Of a stretch of 64,000 nt of DNA, positions 11,801 through 26,900 are shown piece by piece. The notes beneath the pieces were generated by a model. It did no database searches. It saw nothing but the letters and a program-made list of their open reading frames with translations, and was not told the DNA's origin. Made by a program: the position numbers and the translations under genes. Source of the stretch: Zygaena filipendulae (Eukaryota > Arthropoda > Insecta > Lepidoptera > Zygaenidae); contig OU015651.1 of assembly GCA_907165275.2 (NCBI GenBank), positions 3,866,501 through 3,930,500 of the forward strand, given 5' to 3'. The first letter of the stretch is position 1, and every line of letters starts with the position of its first letter.

Positions 11801-14800
11801 ATACATGATTTAAGGTGGCGCGTGCGTTATCGATTGAGTTTATTCAAAGCATTATTAATCAACTGCACTTGTATTATAAAGTAAATTTGGATGTGAGTTA
11901 CTGAACCTACTTTTTTTATTGCTTTACTAATAAGAAGCTAGTCTATCTCTGAGTGACATAAAATGTTTTAGAGTTTTTTTTAATGGTTGTGGATGGTAGA
12001 TAACGCACTTTATTATTGGGCGTCATGTCTCGTATGCAGAGCAAGGCGGGCAGGAAGTCCTTGTCCACCTCGGCCAAGTCCTGCGGGCGCAGCGGCTGGC
12101 CGGCCAGCTGCCGCCACACGCCCTCCGCCAGCGACAGCGCGAGCGGCGAGCCCGTGCGGATGGCTATGCCCATCAGCACTCCTGCACGCACCAACACACA
12201 ACATAACCACAGAGCAAATAAATTAACTAGAGAGGACATGCAGGCGGGGCTGGCGCGCCACCGTTGCCATCCCGAGTATATTTACCACAATATTGTAAAA
12301 AATGCGAATTTTGAAAACAGTGACTAAGTAAAAACATAACTATAAAGCGTATAATACATTTCTTTACGTTAATGAATGTTTTTGTGCGTGAATGAATGTT
12401 TGCGTCGTTTTGTGTGCGAAAATCACCCGTTGACACTGGTTTTCACCTGTTTTCATACTAAACTAAGTTGATTTCGCTTCTATCTGTATTTTCTGTTTTG
12501 TGAACATAAACAACAGCGGACTCACCGGGCCACTATTAATAAGTATCCTTATTACTATCATAGATGCGAATGTGACTTTGTTTGTTAAGCTTTCACACCA
12601 CCGATCATCACGAAATTTCAAATTTTGCATACGCGTTCAGGGGCTCAAAGAAGGACATAGGGTACTTTCTATCTTGAAATTCCTGCGGGACATTCCCGTC
12701 ACGAACATAGCGTCAGTTTTTTCGTGATGTCGGTGTAACGATTTAACGATAAAATTCGTCAAAATAGTATTACAGCCGTGAACCCATTCCCTCGCCCCTT
12801 GGCCATGATTCTACTTTCGGGAACGCTTAATCTTGTGTGAAAAGAGTCATCAGTAGCGTCAAGCAGGCGTGTGTCGCGGCATATTAATATGTGCCTATTG
12901 TGCCTGTTACGTTAATCGTGTTCAAGTGATATAAGTAGTATAAGTAGTATGTATGTGTAGTGCGTGTTTATTCCCAACTTAAAAAATTCCACTTCAAAGT
13001 GTAAACATTAAATAGCATTAAATGGCAGAGTTATTTCGCTCGATTACTCAGAGAGAATGTTGAGGATGCAAATTGTTGTATTATAGGTAAAATATATCAT
13101 GTTATTATTATTTAGTGTAAATTTGTATCTGTTTTTTCTCCATTTAAATAAATAAATAAATAAATAGTCGTCGGTAGGTACCTAGGAACCGGAAGCAGTT
13201 GAGATGCAGCGGCGTGGCGGCCTGCGGGTTGAGCAGGAAGGCGTCCCGCGAGGCGCCCGCGTCGCCGCGCCCGTTGGGCGTCGCCATCAGCAGCGGCAGC
13301 GAGCCGTTCTGCAGCTCCTCGCACATCTCCGCGATGCTCTCGCTGTACCCGCCGCCGCAGTCGTCCACACTCTCGCCTGACGGACACGCGATCATTCGTC
13401 AAGTATATTCATCTTACATTAAAACAGCCCCCTCAGCCAAGATGACAATCTGTAAACGTAGGTATAGAAAACTAAGGAACGAATCGTCATCTCGTGTGCT
13501 CATGTAAAATGGTTCAATCAAAAGTGTCTATGGGCGGCGGTAATCACTTATCATCAGGTGTGCCACCTGCCCGTTTTCCCCTTATTCCATAAAAAAAGTC
13601 CAGTTTTGCGTCCACTGTAGTTTTCATACTAAACTGGGTTTATGTCTGTGGCGACCTCTATGCCACAAATCACGAACCATAAATAACAATAACCACTGTA
13701 ACGGGAACGGGATGGTGATATCGCTCGACTGCTACCAAAGGGGAAGCTTCCCATCGCCAGGCGAAGTGGTATGCTCGGGGAACCGCAGCTCCGACTGTAC
13801 ATCGTCCGAGGTCGTATATATGCAGCGTAGGTGTGTTAACTTTGTTAACTCGATTCAGGATTTTTGTTGTTATTTAATTATAGTTCATGATTTGTGGCGT
13901 AGAGGTTTGCCACATACCCCTTCTATCTGTTCAGTGGTACAAGCGTTTGACCAACGCGAGCGAGTGTAGTGGCAACTGGCAGGGCAACCGACCTACGAAC
14001 TTGACCTTCCAGACGCGATGCGGCAGCGCGAGCGCGTCCTGCGTGAGCGCGGGCAGGCGCGCCACCATCTGCCCGAACACGGAGCGCATGCCGGCCGCGC
14101 CCGCCAGCCCCGCGCCGCCGCGCCGCGCGCGCCGCGCGCCCACCCGCGACAGCTCCACCACCGGCCCGTGCTGCCGCTCGCGGACCATCGTCCCCATTAT
14201 CGCCTGAACACACAACAACATTACACTCATACAGGCTTCGTTCCGAAACTCCACGCGGACACACACTGGCCGTTACGAAATTATCGCGTGTGCCTGGTGG
14301 TGTACTCTCGACTCTCGAGTGAATCGTGCGGACACCACTGAACCATTCCATTAATTAAGAGAATATTTTAACTGAAACGCACGCGTAGCGTAGCCGGCCC
14401 TTTAGTCAATCTCTAGAAAGTAACCAGCAAGTAATAATGACAACAGACTAGCTAAATTACATAATATGCGAACTTCATATAGTAGAATAGAAATATATAG
14501 AGTGTAAGGTTGAACGAGGGACTTTATTCAAACCCTAACTCATGTTTATATTTGTCGGCGCGCCGGTGGCAATACAAAGGTAAGGGGCGTTTTGAATGAT
14601 CTTTACGATATGATTCGTCAGTGCGTGTCGGCAATTTGAATTCTTTTTAGATATTTGAGATGACGGTCGGACTTCGGACATGGAACACGTCCAGTCCCTC
14701 GTTTAAACTTAAACCCTGTATTGTAGCTATATCATGAATTTACTCAATAAATTCTACCAGTTATCTTACAAAACGTTAAATATCAAAATGCGATCGAATC

Positions 14801-14951
14801 CGCTGCGAGTTCGACATCAACGAATTACCTTTCTGAATGCGGCTTCTTTGACGCTATAAAACAGCAGCGTCTTCAGCTGGTCGAGGGGTCCCTCCAGGAT
14901 CAACAGCGGCAAGTTGGCGCACACCAGTTCCGAAAACTGATGCAATAATAC
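8822..14951 (-). CDS. HERC2: HERC2 HECT catalytic domain and C-terminus
   Basis: Exons: 14829-14951, 13993-14203, 13182-13376, 12009-12181, 11522-11652, 11010-11173, 10183-10337, 9249-9361, 8822-9011. Landmarks include [61 protein letters not shown] and [18 protein letters not shown]. The TGC codon at 9308-9310 is the HECT active-site Cys that forms the ubiquitin thioester. The last exon ends with an acidic EESDSEGEP stretch, an Ala-Pro repeat and a TAG stop at 8822-8824, so the C-terminal tail is Ala/Pro-rich. All catalytic-lobe landmarks are present, so the ligase appears functional. Confidence 0.95.
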
Positions 14952-17900
14952 CTGAAACACAAATAAAGCTTTAGTCAACAATCTCTCAACTATCATCTTT
15001 ACTATCCTTTAATATCATAAATGCGAAAGTGAGTTTATTTGTTTGTTTTTTAAGCTTCCACGCCTTAAATAAGTACTCAATCAACATTAAATTTTTCATA
15101 CACGTTGTCAGCGGTATAGAAATGGACCCGGGATTCCCGGGGGAACTCTGAATTTAACGCGGGTGGGACCGCGGGGAAAAGTCAATATTGAATATATTTA
15201 TGTAACACTGTATTTTAAAGTTTAAACATTCATATAAATAAAAACATCGTACTGAATGAAGAAATATTTTAAAAATCTTAATTGATTTAACACACCTTTT
15301 ATTCAGGCGCAACAAAGATTTTCCGAGGGAACCCGAAATTGATGTAGAAAAGAAAAACATACGTAACACGTAGAGTGTGATCTTAATTTTTATTTAATTG
15401 AATCAGCTATTTATTTATTTATTTCAGATATAGCTGGAAAATTTTGATTCCACGTTTTTTCGTGACCATTGATATGACGATTAGTTCCTTGGTTTTCTAT
15501 AGCGTTATCGATCATAGATTGTCAACTTGAACAAGGGGGCTGTGTAGAGCGCAGTGTAGGGTAGCGTGGGGTGGGGTAGGGTAGGGTAGGGTAGGGAACG
15601 ATAGGGTAGAGTGTAGAGTGTGGTGTGTCCACGTACCAGGCGATGGCACAAGGTGTTGGCGGGCAGGTCGCGCAGCAGGTGGCACTCGAGCGGCGGCGGC
15701 GGCGGCGGGCGAGGCGCGCGCCCCGCCTCCACGCACAGCGCCACCGTGTGCGCGCTGCCGCACGCCACGCGCACCACGCGCTTGTCCTGCGCACCGCACC
15801 ACCACCACCACCATCACCACCACAGAGCAAATAAACTAGAGAAGACATGTAGGCGGGGCAGGCGCGCCACCGTTGCGTTGCTATAAGGAAGTCTTGCCCA
15901 AAACTCCTTTTGGTGCCATCCCAAGTATATTTACCACAATATTACCAAAACTGTGACTTTTGAAAACAGTGATTAAGTAAAAACATAACCATAAAGCGTT
16001 TAATACATTTCTTTACGTTAATGAATGTTTTAGTGCGTGATGAATAGTTTTATGTGCAGAAAACACCCGGCGACACTGGTTTTCATTTCACTGGTCCATG
16101 TCCCTTATCTATCTTTTATTTTCTGTTCTGTGATCACCACCATCATACCGGCGTCGCCACACGCACGGGCACGCATCGAGAAAAAAACAACAATACATTT
16201 GAAAATTTACAAGACTTGGCCTTACGGCGAAGTAAAATCACAAAATACTTCATTCATCGTAAACAGATTAGACTTTTGACCACGGCTCATCTGATGTTAA
16301 GTGACGGTGTGGTCGGAGATTAAAAGCCCACCCCTAGAATTGTTGTCCAATTTAAATCAAGAAGACTACGAGTGCGTATAAGTCGCGGCTTCCGCTGTAT
16401 CTCGCCAATAGAAGTACGTAGAAGTGTGCACGCTATCTAGACTATAAAATTGTAAAGAAATAAAGTTTGTGAATTGAGAGTTTGTGACGTTGCAGGGGGT
16501 AATCTCTGGATCTCCTGAAAAGGTTTTGAAAATTCTTTCACTTATAGTAAGCTACGGTAGTCCTGAGTGACATATAGGGTACTTTTTATCCCGAAACTTC
16601 CACGAGAACTCTGAAAATACCGCGGGTGAAACTGCGGGAGTCAGCTAGTATTAATACGACGCCGGAGGTGACCTAGAGTACTCAGACATCTGACGTGAAT
16701 CTCGCTCTTCGGAAGTCGTCGCGTTGTTAACCTTGAATATGTAAATCATGGCTATAACCCGGGATCAAGAGACACGTCTTATAGTGTTTTACGCTTTAAT
16801 GCTGCAGAAGTATATATTTTCTAAAAATATTAACTAGCGGGTAGGCATGGTGACCTACTGCACCAATAGTTTGATTGAATAATGTTAGACTAGAGGCGGG
16901 CACCGACCTGCAGCGCCTGCAGCAGGCGCGGGCGCTGCGCCGCGAGCGTGGTGCCGTCGCCCAGCTGCCCCTCGTCGTTGTCGCCCCACGTGTACACCTC
17001 GCCCGAGTCCGTGCACGCCACGCAGTGGAGGCTGCCTGCTAACACACACACCAAACTATAGTATGCATCCGGACGAAGGACCGCCACAATGTCTACCTCT
17101 AAAGCGGTTAAAGCAGTGAACGAAGCTTCGCAAAGTGAACTATCTGTACTATCTGAGGCATAAAGTCCGCTTTATGTATCATAGAAACAGCTCTTCATAC
17201 AAATTACCCGCATTATTTTGACCCAAAAACTTAGAAGACAGAAAGACACAGATCAAAGAAAAAAAGTCGAGTTTATTTCTTTGAATTTTGAGTTCGATGT
17301 ACTAACTCGTTCGAATGTACTTAGGTACAGAGACACTCATTTTGTAACACAAAAGGCGAGTTCCATGTTTCTTCATTCCGAGAGAGAACAAGTTACTCAA
17401 TATCAATGTCCTTCAGTCATCTACTCTCTTCATAGGGTTGCCACAAAAAATCAACGTACACACACACGACTTTATTTTCATAGCTATGAGTTCGAAATGA
17501 TAATGTGACGTGGCACGGTACCCGTGGCGATGGAGACGATGGTCTTGCCCTGCATGCCCGTGACGCGCATGGGGCGGCGCACGTGCTCGTAGCTGCCGTG
17601 CCCGAGCCGGTGGTAGTCGCCTTTGCCCCTGCAGGGCACATGAGCCATTACAAACGGCACTGTCAGAACGGACTAGACACTTACTGTTCGATGCAAACTA
17701 ACTTAACGGATCGGATAACATATGTCACCAACCGAATCAGAAGTATTATACGTTTCTGAATGGATAATAGGGTACTTGCATGAAATTTATAATAAGAAAT
17801 TGTGTCAATATTTCAAAAATAGAGCCTTAGAAAAGCGTTATCGTGAAAGATTTACTAAAAAAAATTCAATAGTTTCCAAAATATTCAACTTTTAATTTTG

Positions 17901-20900
17901 TGAAACGGAACGTTGCAACGAAACACCAATCACAGCCAAGCTTGACACATGACGTCACTTTTATTTTTTTACGAAACATTTACTCTTTCAGAGAAGGCAA
18001 AAGAAACTAAGTGCATACAGTCAACGCATATTTTCCATTTTCTGAAGTTTTTTACTTTAAAATGCATCGGTAAGATGCATTTCGATTCTTTACTGGAACT
18101 TTTGGAAGTAAATCGACACAGTTCAACCTTAATTTCGCTTTTGGATATTGAAGTTATCTGTCTGTCAGTGTCACATGACCCTGTCAATACGACAGTGACA
18201 TTTCTATCACAGATTAATAAGGCGTAATTTTGAACAAGTGACGTCATTCCGCGTTTCGGCGGTAAAGTCCAAAGTAAGAACTTTGAATGAAATTTAATTA
18301 ATTTATGCATATATTTTTTTTCTTTTTCTTGCTTTGTTTAAGTAGGCCATATATCTTTAAAATAGACTGAAAAAAAAATTCATGCAAGTACCCTATTATT
18401 AAATAATCACAAAGTTTTATAAGTCTTTAAAAAATAATCATCAAAGTAGATATAGATGTGGCGGGAATGAGAATAAATAAATAAAAAACGTGACGGAATC
18501 AGAACCAGAAGAGGTGGGAAAGCCTGGAAAACCGCCCACGAACTCATGTTCATGTACTCAAGTCTGTATTTAAAAACGCAATCAACATTTATATCGCTCA
18601 TTGCGCTGAAAAACGAACAAAGACTAAAGTAGATATTATTACTATTATTATTTTTAACTATGATGATGCGTGATTTTCGACAAGTGTCTAGACGACTAGT
18701 ATTGTCGGAAGAGACCGAACTCACCAAGTGTAGACACTGCCGCACTGGCACAGCGCCACGGAGAACTGCGAGCCGCACTCCACTTTGACGACGCGCAGCC
18801 CCTTCAGGCAGTCGATGCGCATCGGCAGCTTGCAGCCTTCGGAGCCGCCGCGACCTAGAAGTTTGCTTGTGTATATGTATATACTACTTACTCATTAAAT
18901 AATAAATATCTCTTAATATTTATATAAAAATCTATTTCCACTCGTTAGTCTTGCAAAAATTCGAAAATGGCCCGACCAATTTGAATGTGTTCGTAATTGT
19001 TAGGACAAGGTTTGTATTAAAGAAAATTGGGAGTTCTTGCGGGAACTCCGAAACTCACTTGGGCGAAACCGCAATAAAAAGAGAGTTTGCTGATGAACCA
19101 ACAAAGGCAAACTTACACTTTTTTAGGCTACGGCTAGAGCGCGTTGTGTCGCGTTCGGAGCCAAGAGCATGCATCACAATATAGTATAGTAAGCATAAAA
19201 AATACGTAAACACTTTCGTCAATCGCTGAACTTTATCACTATTGCGGTAAGATTGATCGACTTCCAAAAGTGATTACATGATTCTGCTGCTGTCTGTACG
19301 CGCATGCGTAGCAACAGCGCAGTTCAGTAGGTGGGTACGTCGCCGGCTTTACCCAGTTTCCCGTAGTCGCCGTCGCCCCACGACCACACGTTGTCATCGT
19401 CCGTGATGCAGAGCGTCTGCGCGTCGCCCGAGCCGCACGCCACGTCGATCACGCGGTACATCGCCAGCGCCTCCACCTGTCGCATTTATCGTTAACATAT
19501 AGTTAGTTATCATTCATCTATATATATAAAATCCTTTGTCCTGAATGACTGATGAATCAACGCACAGCCTAAACCGCTGATCGTAGAGACCTGAAATTTG
19601 TGTGTTCTTTGTATGGCGTAGGCATCCGATAAGAAAGGATTTTTGAAAATTCAACCCCTAAGGGGATGAAAAGGGGTTGAAAAGTTTGTATGGAACAATT
19701 CCGCGGGAACTTCGAAATTATCGGGGGTGAAACCGCGTGGGACAGCTGCGGCGGACACAGCACAGCTGTGGGGCGGCGGGGCGGTGGGAGCTCACCATCT
19801 TGGGCACGAGCTGGTCCTCGGAGTCGCCGTGGCCGAGCCGGCCGTAGCGGCCCTTGCCCCACGTGTAGATGTGCCCGCGCGCGGTGACGCACGCCGAGTG
19901 CGCGCCGCCGCACGCCACGCCCACCACCTCCATGCCCGACAGCGCCGTTATCAGCTTCGGCCGGTCGTAGCTCCTGAACAATGCATGCCAATATATGTAC
20001 ATAAAACAATAAACCAATTTTTAATTTTTTGTCTGTCTGCCTGTCTGTGCGTTGGCTTCGTAAATCTCCGAAAGAGTTTGACCGATTTTGATGAGATTTT
20101 CACTGGCAGACAGCTGATGTTATAAGGAGTAACTTAGGCTACTTTTAAAGTTCCTGTGGAAATTCCGAAACTCACGCGAATGAATAATAACTGACGGTTA
20201 AAGAAATTCAAATTACAACTACTCGTTGGGGATACCGTTTCGACTTTTTGATAGGCGTACAAACAATGGCCGCACACCACCCATGTCAACGATTTTATTT
20301 TAGTATAAACTATAGCTGAGCCGCGCTATTATTTATTTTTATTGTTAAGAACCCGAATACCGATTTCCATGACAAGTATAACATAGGATAATTCTTTATT
20401 CTGTAAAGGGATTGATGTTTCGCAGAGTTACAGCAACTATACACACAAAAATATTTAGAAGAACAACTCACACTCTGTTGCCGTGGCCCAGCTTGCCGTC
20501 TTCCCCCTCGCCCCAGCTGTACACCTCGCCGTCGGCTGACAAAGCCAAGCAATGTTTGCCGCCCGAGTTGCAGGCGACCTGCCAAACACAACCACACCTG
20601 TCGGTATAGGTGCGCAATCAACCCGGGTTTGTACTCGTTATTTGGGTATTAAAACCTGTAACCACCCACAAAGACCCAGAAGTTGCATATTTAACCCAAG
20701 CATCGGGCTAAATTCGATTGATTTGAATCAGTATACCTACAATCTACATATATAAAAAAAACCGTGACCGACGAATAGACCATAGGTATATTACCTTAGT
20801 GATGAACACGTGTTGTATCGACGCCAGCAGAGCCGGCTGCGAGACGGAATCGATGCCGCCGATGCCGAGGCGTCCTCCGGCGCCGTAACCTGGCAAGAAG

Positions 20901-23900
20901 CAGTCAATATCATCAAATTAATCTCGGGGATACTAATACACATAAAACTAAACACCAAAACACACAAGGACAAGTCGGTACAACACAAGATGTGTATTTT
21001 TTTTTTTAATCAATGTTTTTGATTTCCGGTATTTAACAAAAAATCCGAGTTTATACTTTTCACCAAACGTTTTTCACTATTCCTCGTAGTTTAGGATTTA
21101 GCCATCCCGTCCACTTGAGAAAATTCTGTACAGTGTGTGTATACAGTGTGTAATGTATAATATACAGTGTGTAGTGTGTAGTGTGTAGTGTGTACAGTGC
21201 GCACCTGTGGCGTACACCTTCCCGTCGGGCGTGACCGCGAACAGCGTCTGCTCGCCGCCCACCAGGTGCGCGGGGCTGAGCGCGGCGAGCGCGTGGCACG
21301 GCGTGGGCGTGCGCACCTTGGCGCCCTCCACGCCGCCCAGCTGGCCGCGGTGGTTGTGCCCCCAGCCGTACACGGCGCAGCCGCGCGCGTCGCCGCCCCA
21401 CCACCCGGACCACTCCTCCGGCCGCCTGTGCAGTGTGCAGGAGCGCGCCGCGCGTGTCACACTCGAACACCATGGATACTAGCTGTTTCCCGTGATTACT
21501 CTTGGGATTCGCGATCCCATCGCCGAAATTCGGTAATTTTATGTAACACGAAAACATTAATCCAATGTGTTAATCAGGAATATATCCAATCTGTGCTTTA
21601 CATCTGAATGTATCGAAATTAAAATTAACTCTCACTATGACCATGACTCGTCGCGTTAACATTTACGTATCATATGGCATAGAAAATATTAATTTCTAAT
21701 ATTTTGGCACCTGGAACGTTTTAATGGTGTTTATGGGACGCGCGTTATGGGCAAGTAATGTTGTTGGTCATAGTAAATAAGGACCCAGATATGCTTGCGC
21801 TGACTGATTTAGTAGTGCCGAGAGGTGTCAATGTAAGGAGAAAAACATTAAAAACTCAGTGACGATAAGCCTTTAGGACCCGCAATTCGCTGGACACTCA
21901 CTTGTTGACCCAATGCAGCAGCTGTTCGTCGTGTTGCCTGGTGAAGTAGGCGTGGTCCTCCCAAGGGTAGGGCGGCGCGGGCCCCGCCTCGTCCGCGCCG
22001 TACACGCCGAGCTCGCCCAGCCGCTTGTGCACGTCGGCCACGAAGGGCGCGGGGAGCGGCGCGCGCCGCAGCAGCGCGTCCGCCGCGCGCACGCACAGGC
22101 AGTAGCGCTTGAACCACGCCCAGCGGGCCGCCTCCGCGCCGCTGCACAGTCGCGCGTCCAGCCGCAGCCCGCACGCCAGCCAAGACAACTCCTACCGGTT
22201 TGCCGACGTTAGCCATGAGGAAGGTTTTATGTATCATAAATAAATAATTAAATAAAGCGATCTGAATTATCCACCACCTACAGTACAAAGGTAGCGTGTG
22301 GGAGGGGGCAATGGGCGAGCTGTTGTGTATCCAATTTGCTTCGAGAGTCATGCGCCCTAACCAGCCGTGCCGTTCGGATAAGATTAAATTTCAAAATCAC
22401 TTTTGAATCAGTGGTCGACAGATTATATTAAAGTTTCCTATTTTTATAACGAGTTTGATCATAGGCGCCACCGAGATAAAATTCACACGCGGACGTGTCA
22501 TTATTCAAACTCACTTCACAAACAGTCAATAGTGAAATTGGACCTTCACAATCAGACGGTCAATCAGTAAAGCGTATGCCGTATGAAAATTGGTACGTAT
22601 GTATCGTGTGTACCTTGAGGTAGTGCGTGTGGTGCAGATGCGTGCCGGTGCGCAGCGCGGGCTCCTCGTGCTCGTACTGCGCCTGCAGCAGCTGCGCGAG
22701 GCGCGCCAGCGCGGGGGGCGGCGCCACGCCCGCCTCGCCGCCCGCCCCGCCCGCGCCGCCCGCGCACACCACGCCGCGCAGCCGCCGCACGCACCACACG
22801 CGCCCGCGCCACGCTGCCACCACACGACAATATGTACAAGTTTAATTAATGCCCAGGTCAATAGTGACTACTACTAGAGGAAAACGTTTTCACCTGTATT
22901 AATTTTGGAGTTCCCGCGGGAATTCCGGGACAAAAGTTTTCTATCAGCGGATACCTATAATTAGCTGCTATTTTTGTATTCGAAAGTGTTTTTTTTTTCT
23001 TAAAAGCTGTTGTTCTTCCTAAAAATAAATAAATAAAATTCTATTTTCTGTTTCCCTGAGAACGTGTATTTTTTAATTCGGTCCCGTAGTTCTTGAGTAA
23101 AATAGTAACATACAAACAAAAAATCAAATTTTTCCCTTCATAATATTAGTTTAGATAGTGTATAAGTTAAAACAATTAATACGCGAGACTCACAGAGCGT
23201 GGGCATCTGTGCGCAGATGGCGAGCGCCTGCGCGAGTCGCGGCGCCAGCTGGTGGTCCCTGGAGATGGCGGCCAGCAGCGGCCCGTCCAGCAGCCGCCAC
23301 GCCAGCTCCACGGACGGCCGCGACAACACCAAGCGGTCCGACCCGCTCTCCTGCACACCACATTACATATGCTCACGGCTCTAAGGGAACCCACGCCCTT
23401 ATCAAAAACATAATTATACAACCCCACAAGTACAGTATAGCTACAGTAAAAACTGTAATCGAGTATTCAAGAAAACGGATAAGAACATACTTCTGTATCA
23501 CTGGTGCGGTGATAATACAGTACTATAACAGTGTAGATGCAGTAATCCATGAAGATAATTATTAAATGGTATTTCAATAAGGGTTGATTTATGCAAGATG
23601 CGTAGTGCACGGGCACTTACCGCAGCGGATTGTGACGTCAGCACAGGATGGACGGTGAACCTCCATCCCCAGCCGTTGACGGAGCCGTCACTCGTGAACC
23701 GCCACCGAAGCTCATCACCTGTTGTGGAACATCATCGATTAAAATTAAATAAGTAGTGTCAAGAAAATGTATATGACTAATTTTTGAGCCATGTCTGCAA
23801 TATTTGTAATCATATATCTTGAACTTTTCTACAAAATAAAGTTCAGGGGTTAATTAATAGTCTTTTCGTCCTCCTTTCTTGGAAGTCGGTTAAAAATGAG

Positions 23901-26900
23901 CGGGACGGGGTTTTAAAAGGCAGTGATATTCGATGTTCTATCTAATATCGTTTCTCCACGTAAAAAAAAACAAATAAGGATATGACTGTGTGCGTGTACC
24001 GGTGACGATGATCTCGTGCGCCCAGTCGGCGGGCTCGCGGCCCGAGCGCGTGGCGAGCACGCGCCCCGCCGCGTCCGACACCGTCAGCGGGTCGTTGCGC
24101 CGCTCCGTCGAGCAGCCCTGCTCGAACACCACGCGCAGCGACGACGCGCCCGGGATCTTCACCACGCCTGCCCACCACACACACACACACACACACGCAT
24201 ACACACTACGGTCACTCATACCGCCGCACGCGTAATCAGAATTTTTTAAATGTAAAATTTGAAAATAAATAATCAAATTGGTTCTGAGCGCGGTGGTTAC
24301 ACCGGTTTATAAACGGTACTCAAGACCTTACATTTGAAAATAAAGAATAAAGACTAAAGCTACTGCTCCACCTGCGTGTTAACGCGTAAATTAGTGCGCT
24401 AATTTAGATGTGGCCAACATTTTAACGCGTTAACTTACTAACATTACCACGTTAGACATTAACATCAACGTTAACGTTAACGCAGGTGGAGCAGTAGCAT
24501 AAGAATAGGCTAGTTTCCTGGGTAAAAAAATCAAAATTCTATTTAGTCCGTCAGTTAGATAATAAAAAAATAAAAGACACGTATTTTTTGCTTTTTTAAA
24601 ATAATGGAAATATGCATAGATAAAACGCATTAAAGTTTAGGGTGGGGGACTCGTGATGTCACAGCTCGCTATAACGTGCGAACAAACTGTAGCGAGGCGT
24701 GACGTCATGTGAAATTTCGACTTGATATATCTCCGTTATTTTTTGGTTACATAAAAAAAAAAAAATACGTGTCCAATATTTTTTAATAATCTACAAAACG
24801 GACTAAAAAAGAAAATTTAGGAAACTAGCCTATTGCAAGTGTATTCAAGTTGAGCATCGTTCATTAATATAGATATTCATTTTATAATTTTTGAAAAGAA
24901 ATACAAAACTTTTTGAGTGATAACTATGAATGGTTTATTGTACCATTTTATATTACTTAACATTATAGCCTAGGACCTAGGATATTCAACAGATAAAAAA
25001 CTATAAGTGTCACTGGACTGACCCGAGATGTCGGTGTCGTCGGCGTAGGGGTGCGGGCTGTCGACGGTGACCGGCTGTGGCGGGGCGCGGCCGCCGCCCG
25101 CCGCCGCCTCCTCCAGCTCGCACACGCACACCTCCACCACCATGTCGGCCACCGCGGGCTTGCTCGCACACAGCGCTATCAGGAAAAACGAATTAAAAAA
25201 ATTCTTAAAACTGCAACATCAGGATGAAATAAGGTGGTCCTTTGGTCTTTGTGATAATACCGACTAAGAGACTAGAATTGTCACAAATAATATGTAATAA
25301 TATTATTGACCGTACGCGAGCAAAATACAACCCTTAACCATATTGCAAAAACCAGTGGCGTAGCTCCCCCCACGCACGATTTACCCTACCTAATTAGCTA
25401 CGCCTTACCTCTTTACTCTCTTTATTGTGTTAAAACCTTTATTTCGTAGACAGTGTGTTCTGAAGACAGTCATCTGTACAATTAAAAGTAAAGTGCTAAA
25501 TTGATTCGTTTGTAGCATAGAATTGCACTTACGCTTTTAATAAATTAAACTCCTTCCTATCTATTTCCAATTTCTCTGTTACATAATAAAGTTAGTAAAT
25601 TGTATTTACTATTTACCCATGAGAACTTCAGTGATGATCTTGACAGCGTTGTTCGCGTCGGGCACGCGTCCTGCCGCGGCCAGCTTCAGTAGGTCCACTA
25701 ACGCCCTCGCGTCCGACTCCCCTAGCTGTGACGTAAACTCGTCCAGTACCATCTAAAACAATATTTAACACGTCAATCAAACGATATATCGCAATCGTGA
25801 TGACGTTTCAAGAAGTAAGGCAGGTTTTTTGATCTAAGAAGTTTCTAGGAAGAAAAAAAATAATAATAAAATAACCGTTTTGTTTGACTATTCGCCGTGG
25901 CTATTTTCGGGAGTGATGCTGATGTTTGTCCACCAGTGGACGATTTTTCATAATGATGACTTACATTTCTTCAACTGATTACGTTTTTGTATTAGGCCAG
26001 AAATATGCAAATTTTGACAGTATTTGATTTGTAGTATTTTTAAAAATCAACGTATATGAGGTTGAATAGGAAAGTTTGTATGGAAGTACCATTACATTTG
26101 ACCATTACTTTTAATAGTTCTTTGGGAAACAATAAAGAAATACTTCAGGGGATTTCCTTTTCTTTTTTCAAATTTGTTGAACTCACTTTGGGCGCCTCAG
26201 CTTGCTGCACCGTCATGGTGGCGGCGGCGACGGACACCGCGCTCGACGACATCACGCCCGAGTGCCGCGACGACATCGACCCGCTGAGGGGGCTGCTGGC
26301 GCCGCTCTGCACACAACAACACGCATTGTGCCGAGCTCACAAGCGCTACCTACGGCTGTGACTCGATTCGTGCCACTATCGCATGCGAAATAGGGTGCGA
26401 AGTTAATTGCAGCCTCTTTCTATAATACTCATTCACTCGATACGTTAATAAGAACTGATTCTGGCAAATAGTGGGTTACGCCAAAAAAACAGGAGTAGGT
26501 TTGTCGCTCATCTTGTCATTGTAAAATGTATAAAGATTACGTTTTTAAGGCCTATAGTATTAAAAACTATTCAAGAGCTGGTCATCTCTTAAGATATTGC
26601 CTGTGTCTTGTTCAGTGCGCTGGAAAATGAAGAAAACAAACTGAGACTTGAGAGCGTACCAAGTTTGCGCGAGTAGAGTTCATTATGTACCGGAGGTTTG
26701 TCATGTTAACTATAAACTCTCTCCCCTCCCGTACTTGCTGGCGCTGTGTCACAAACCAAACCAAACCTCCACTAGCACACTGCGAGCCTAGTACTTCACT
26801 GACCGGCAGCGTAGCTCTGTCTGCGGGCGCCTCGCCTCCCCCAGTGCGCGCGTCCGTGTCCGCGTCTTCGTCCTCCGTGTCGATGCCGGCGGTCACCGTG

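Noticed and set aside
15560..15600. Interstitial telomere repeat
   Set aside because: The unit is GGGTA, whereas the insect telomere unit is TTAGG; a simple GC-biased microsatellite is more likely.
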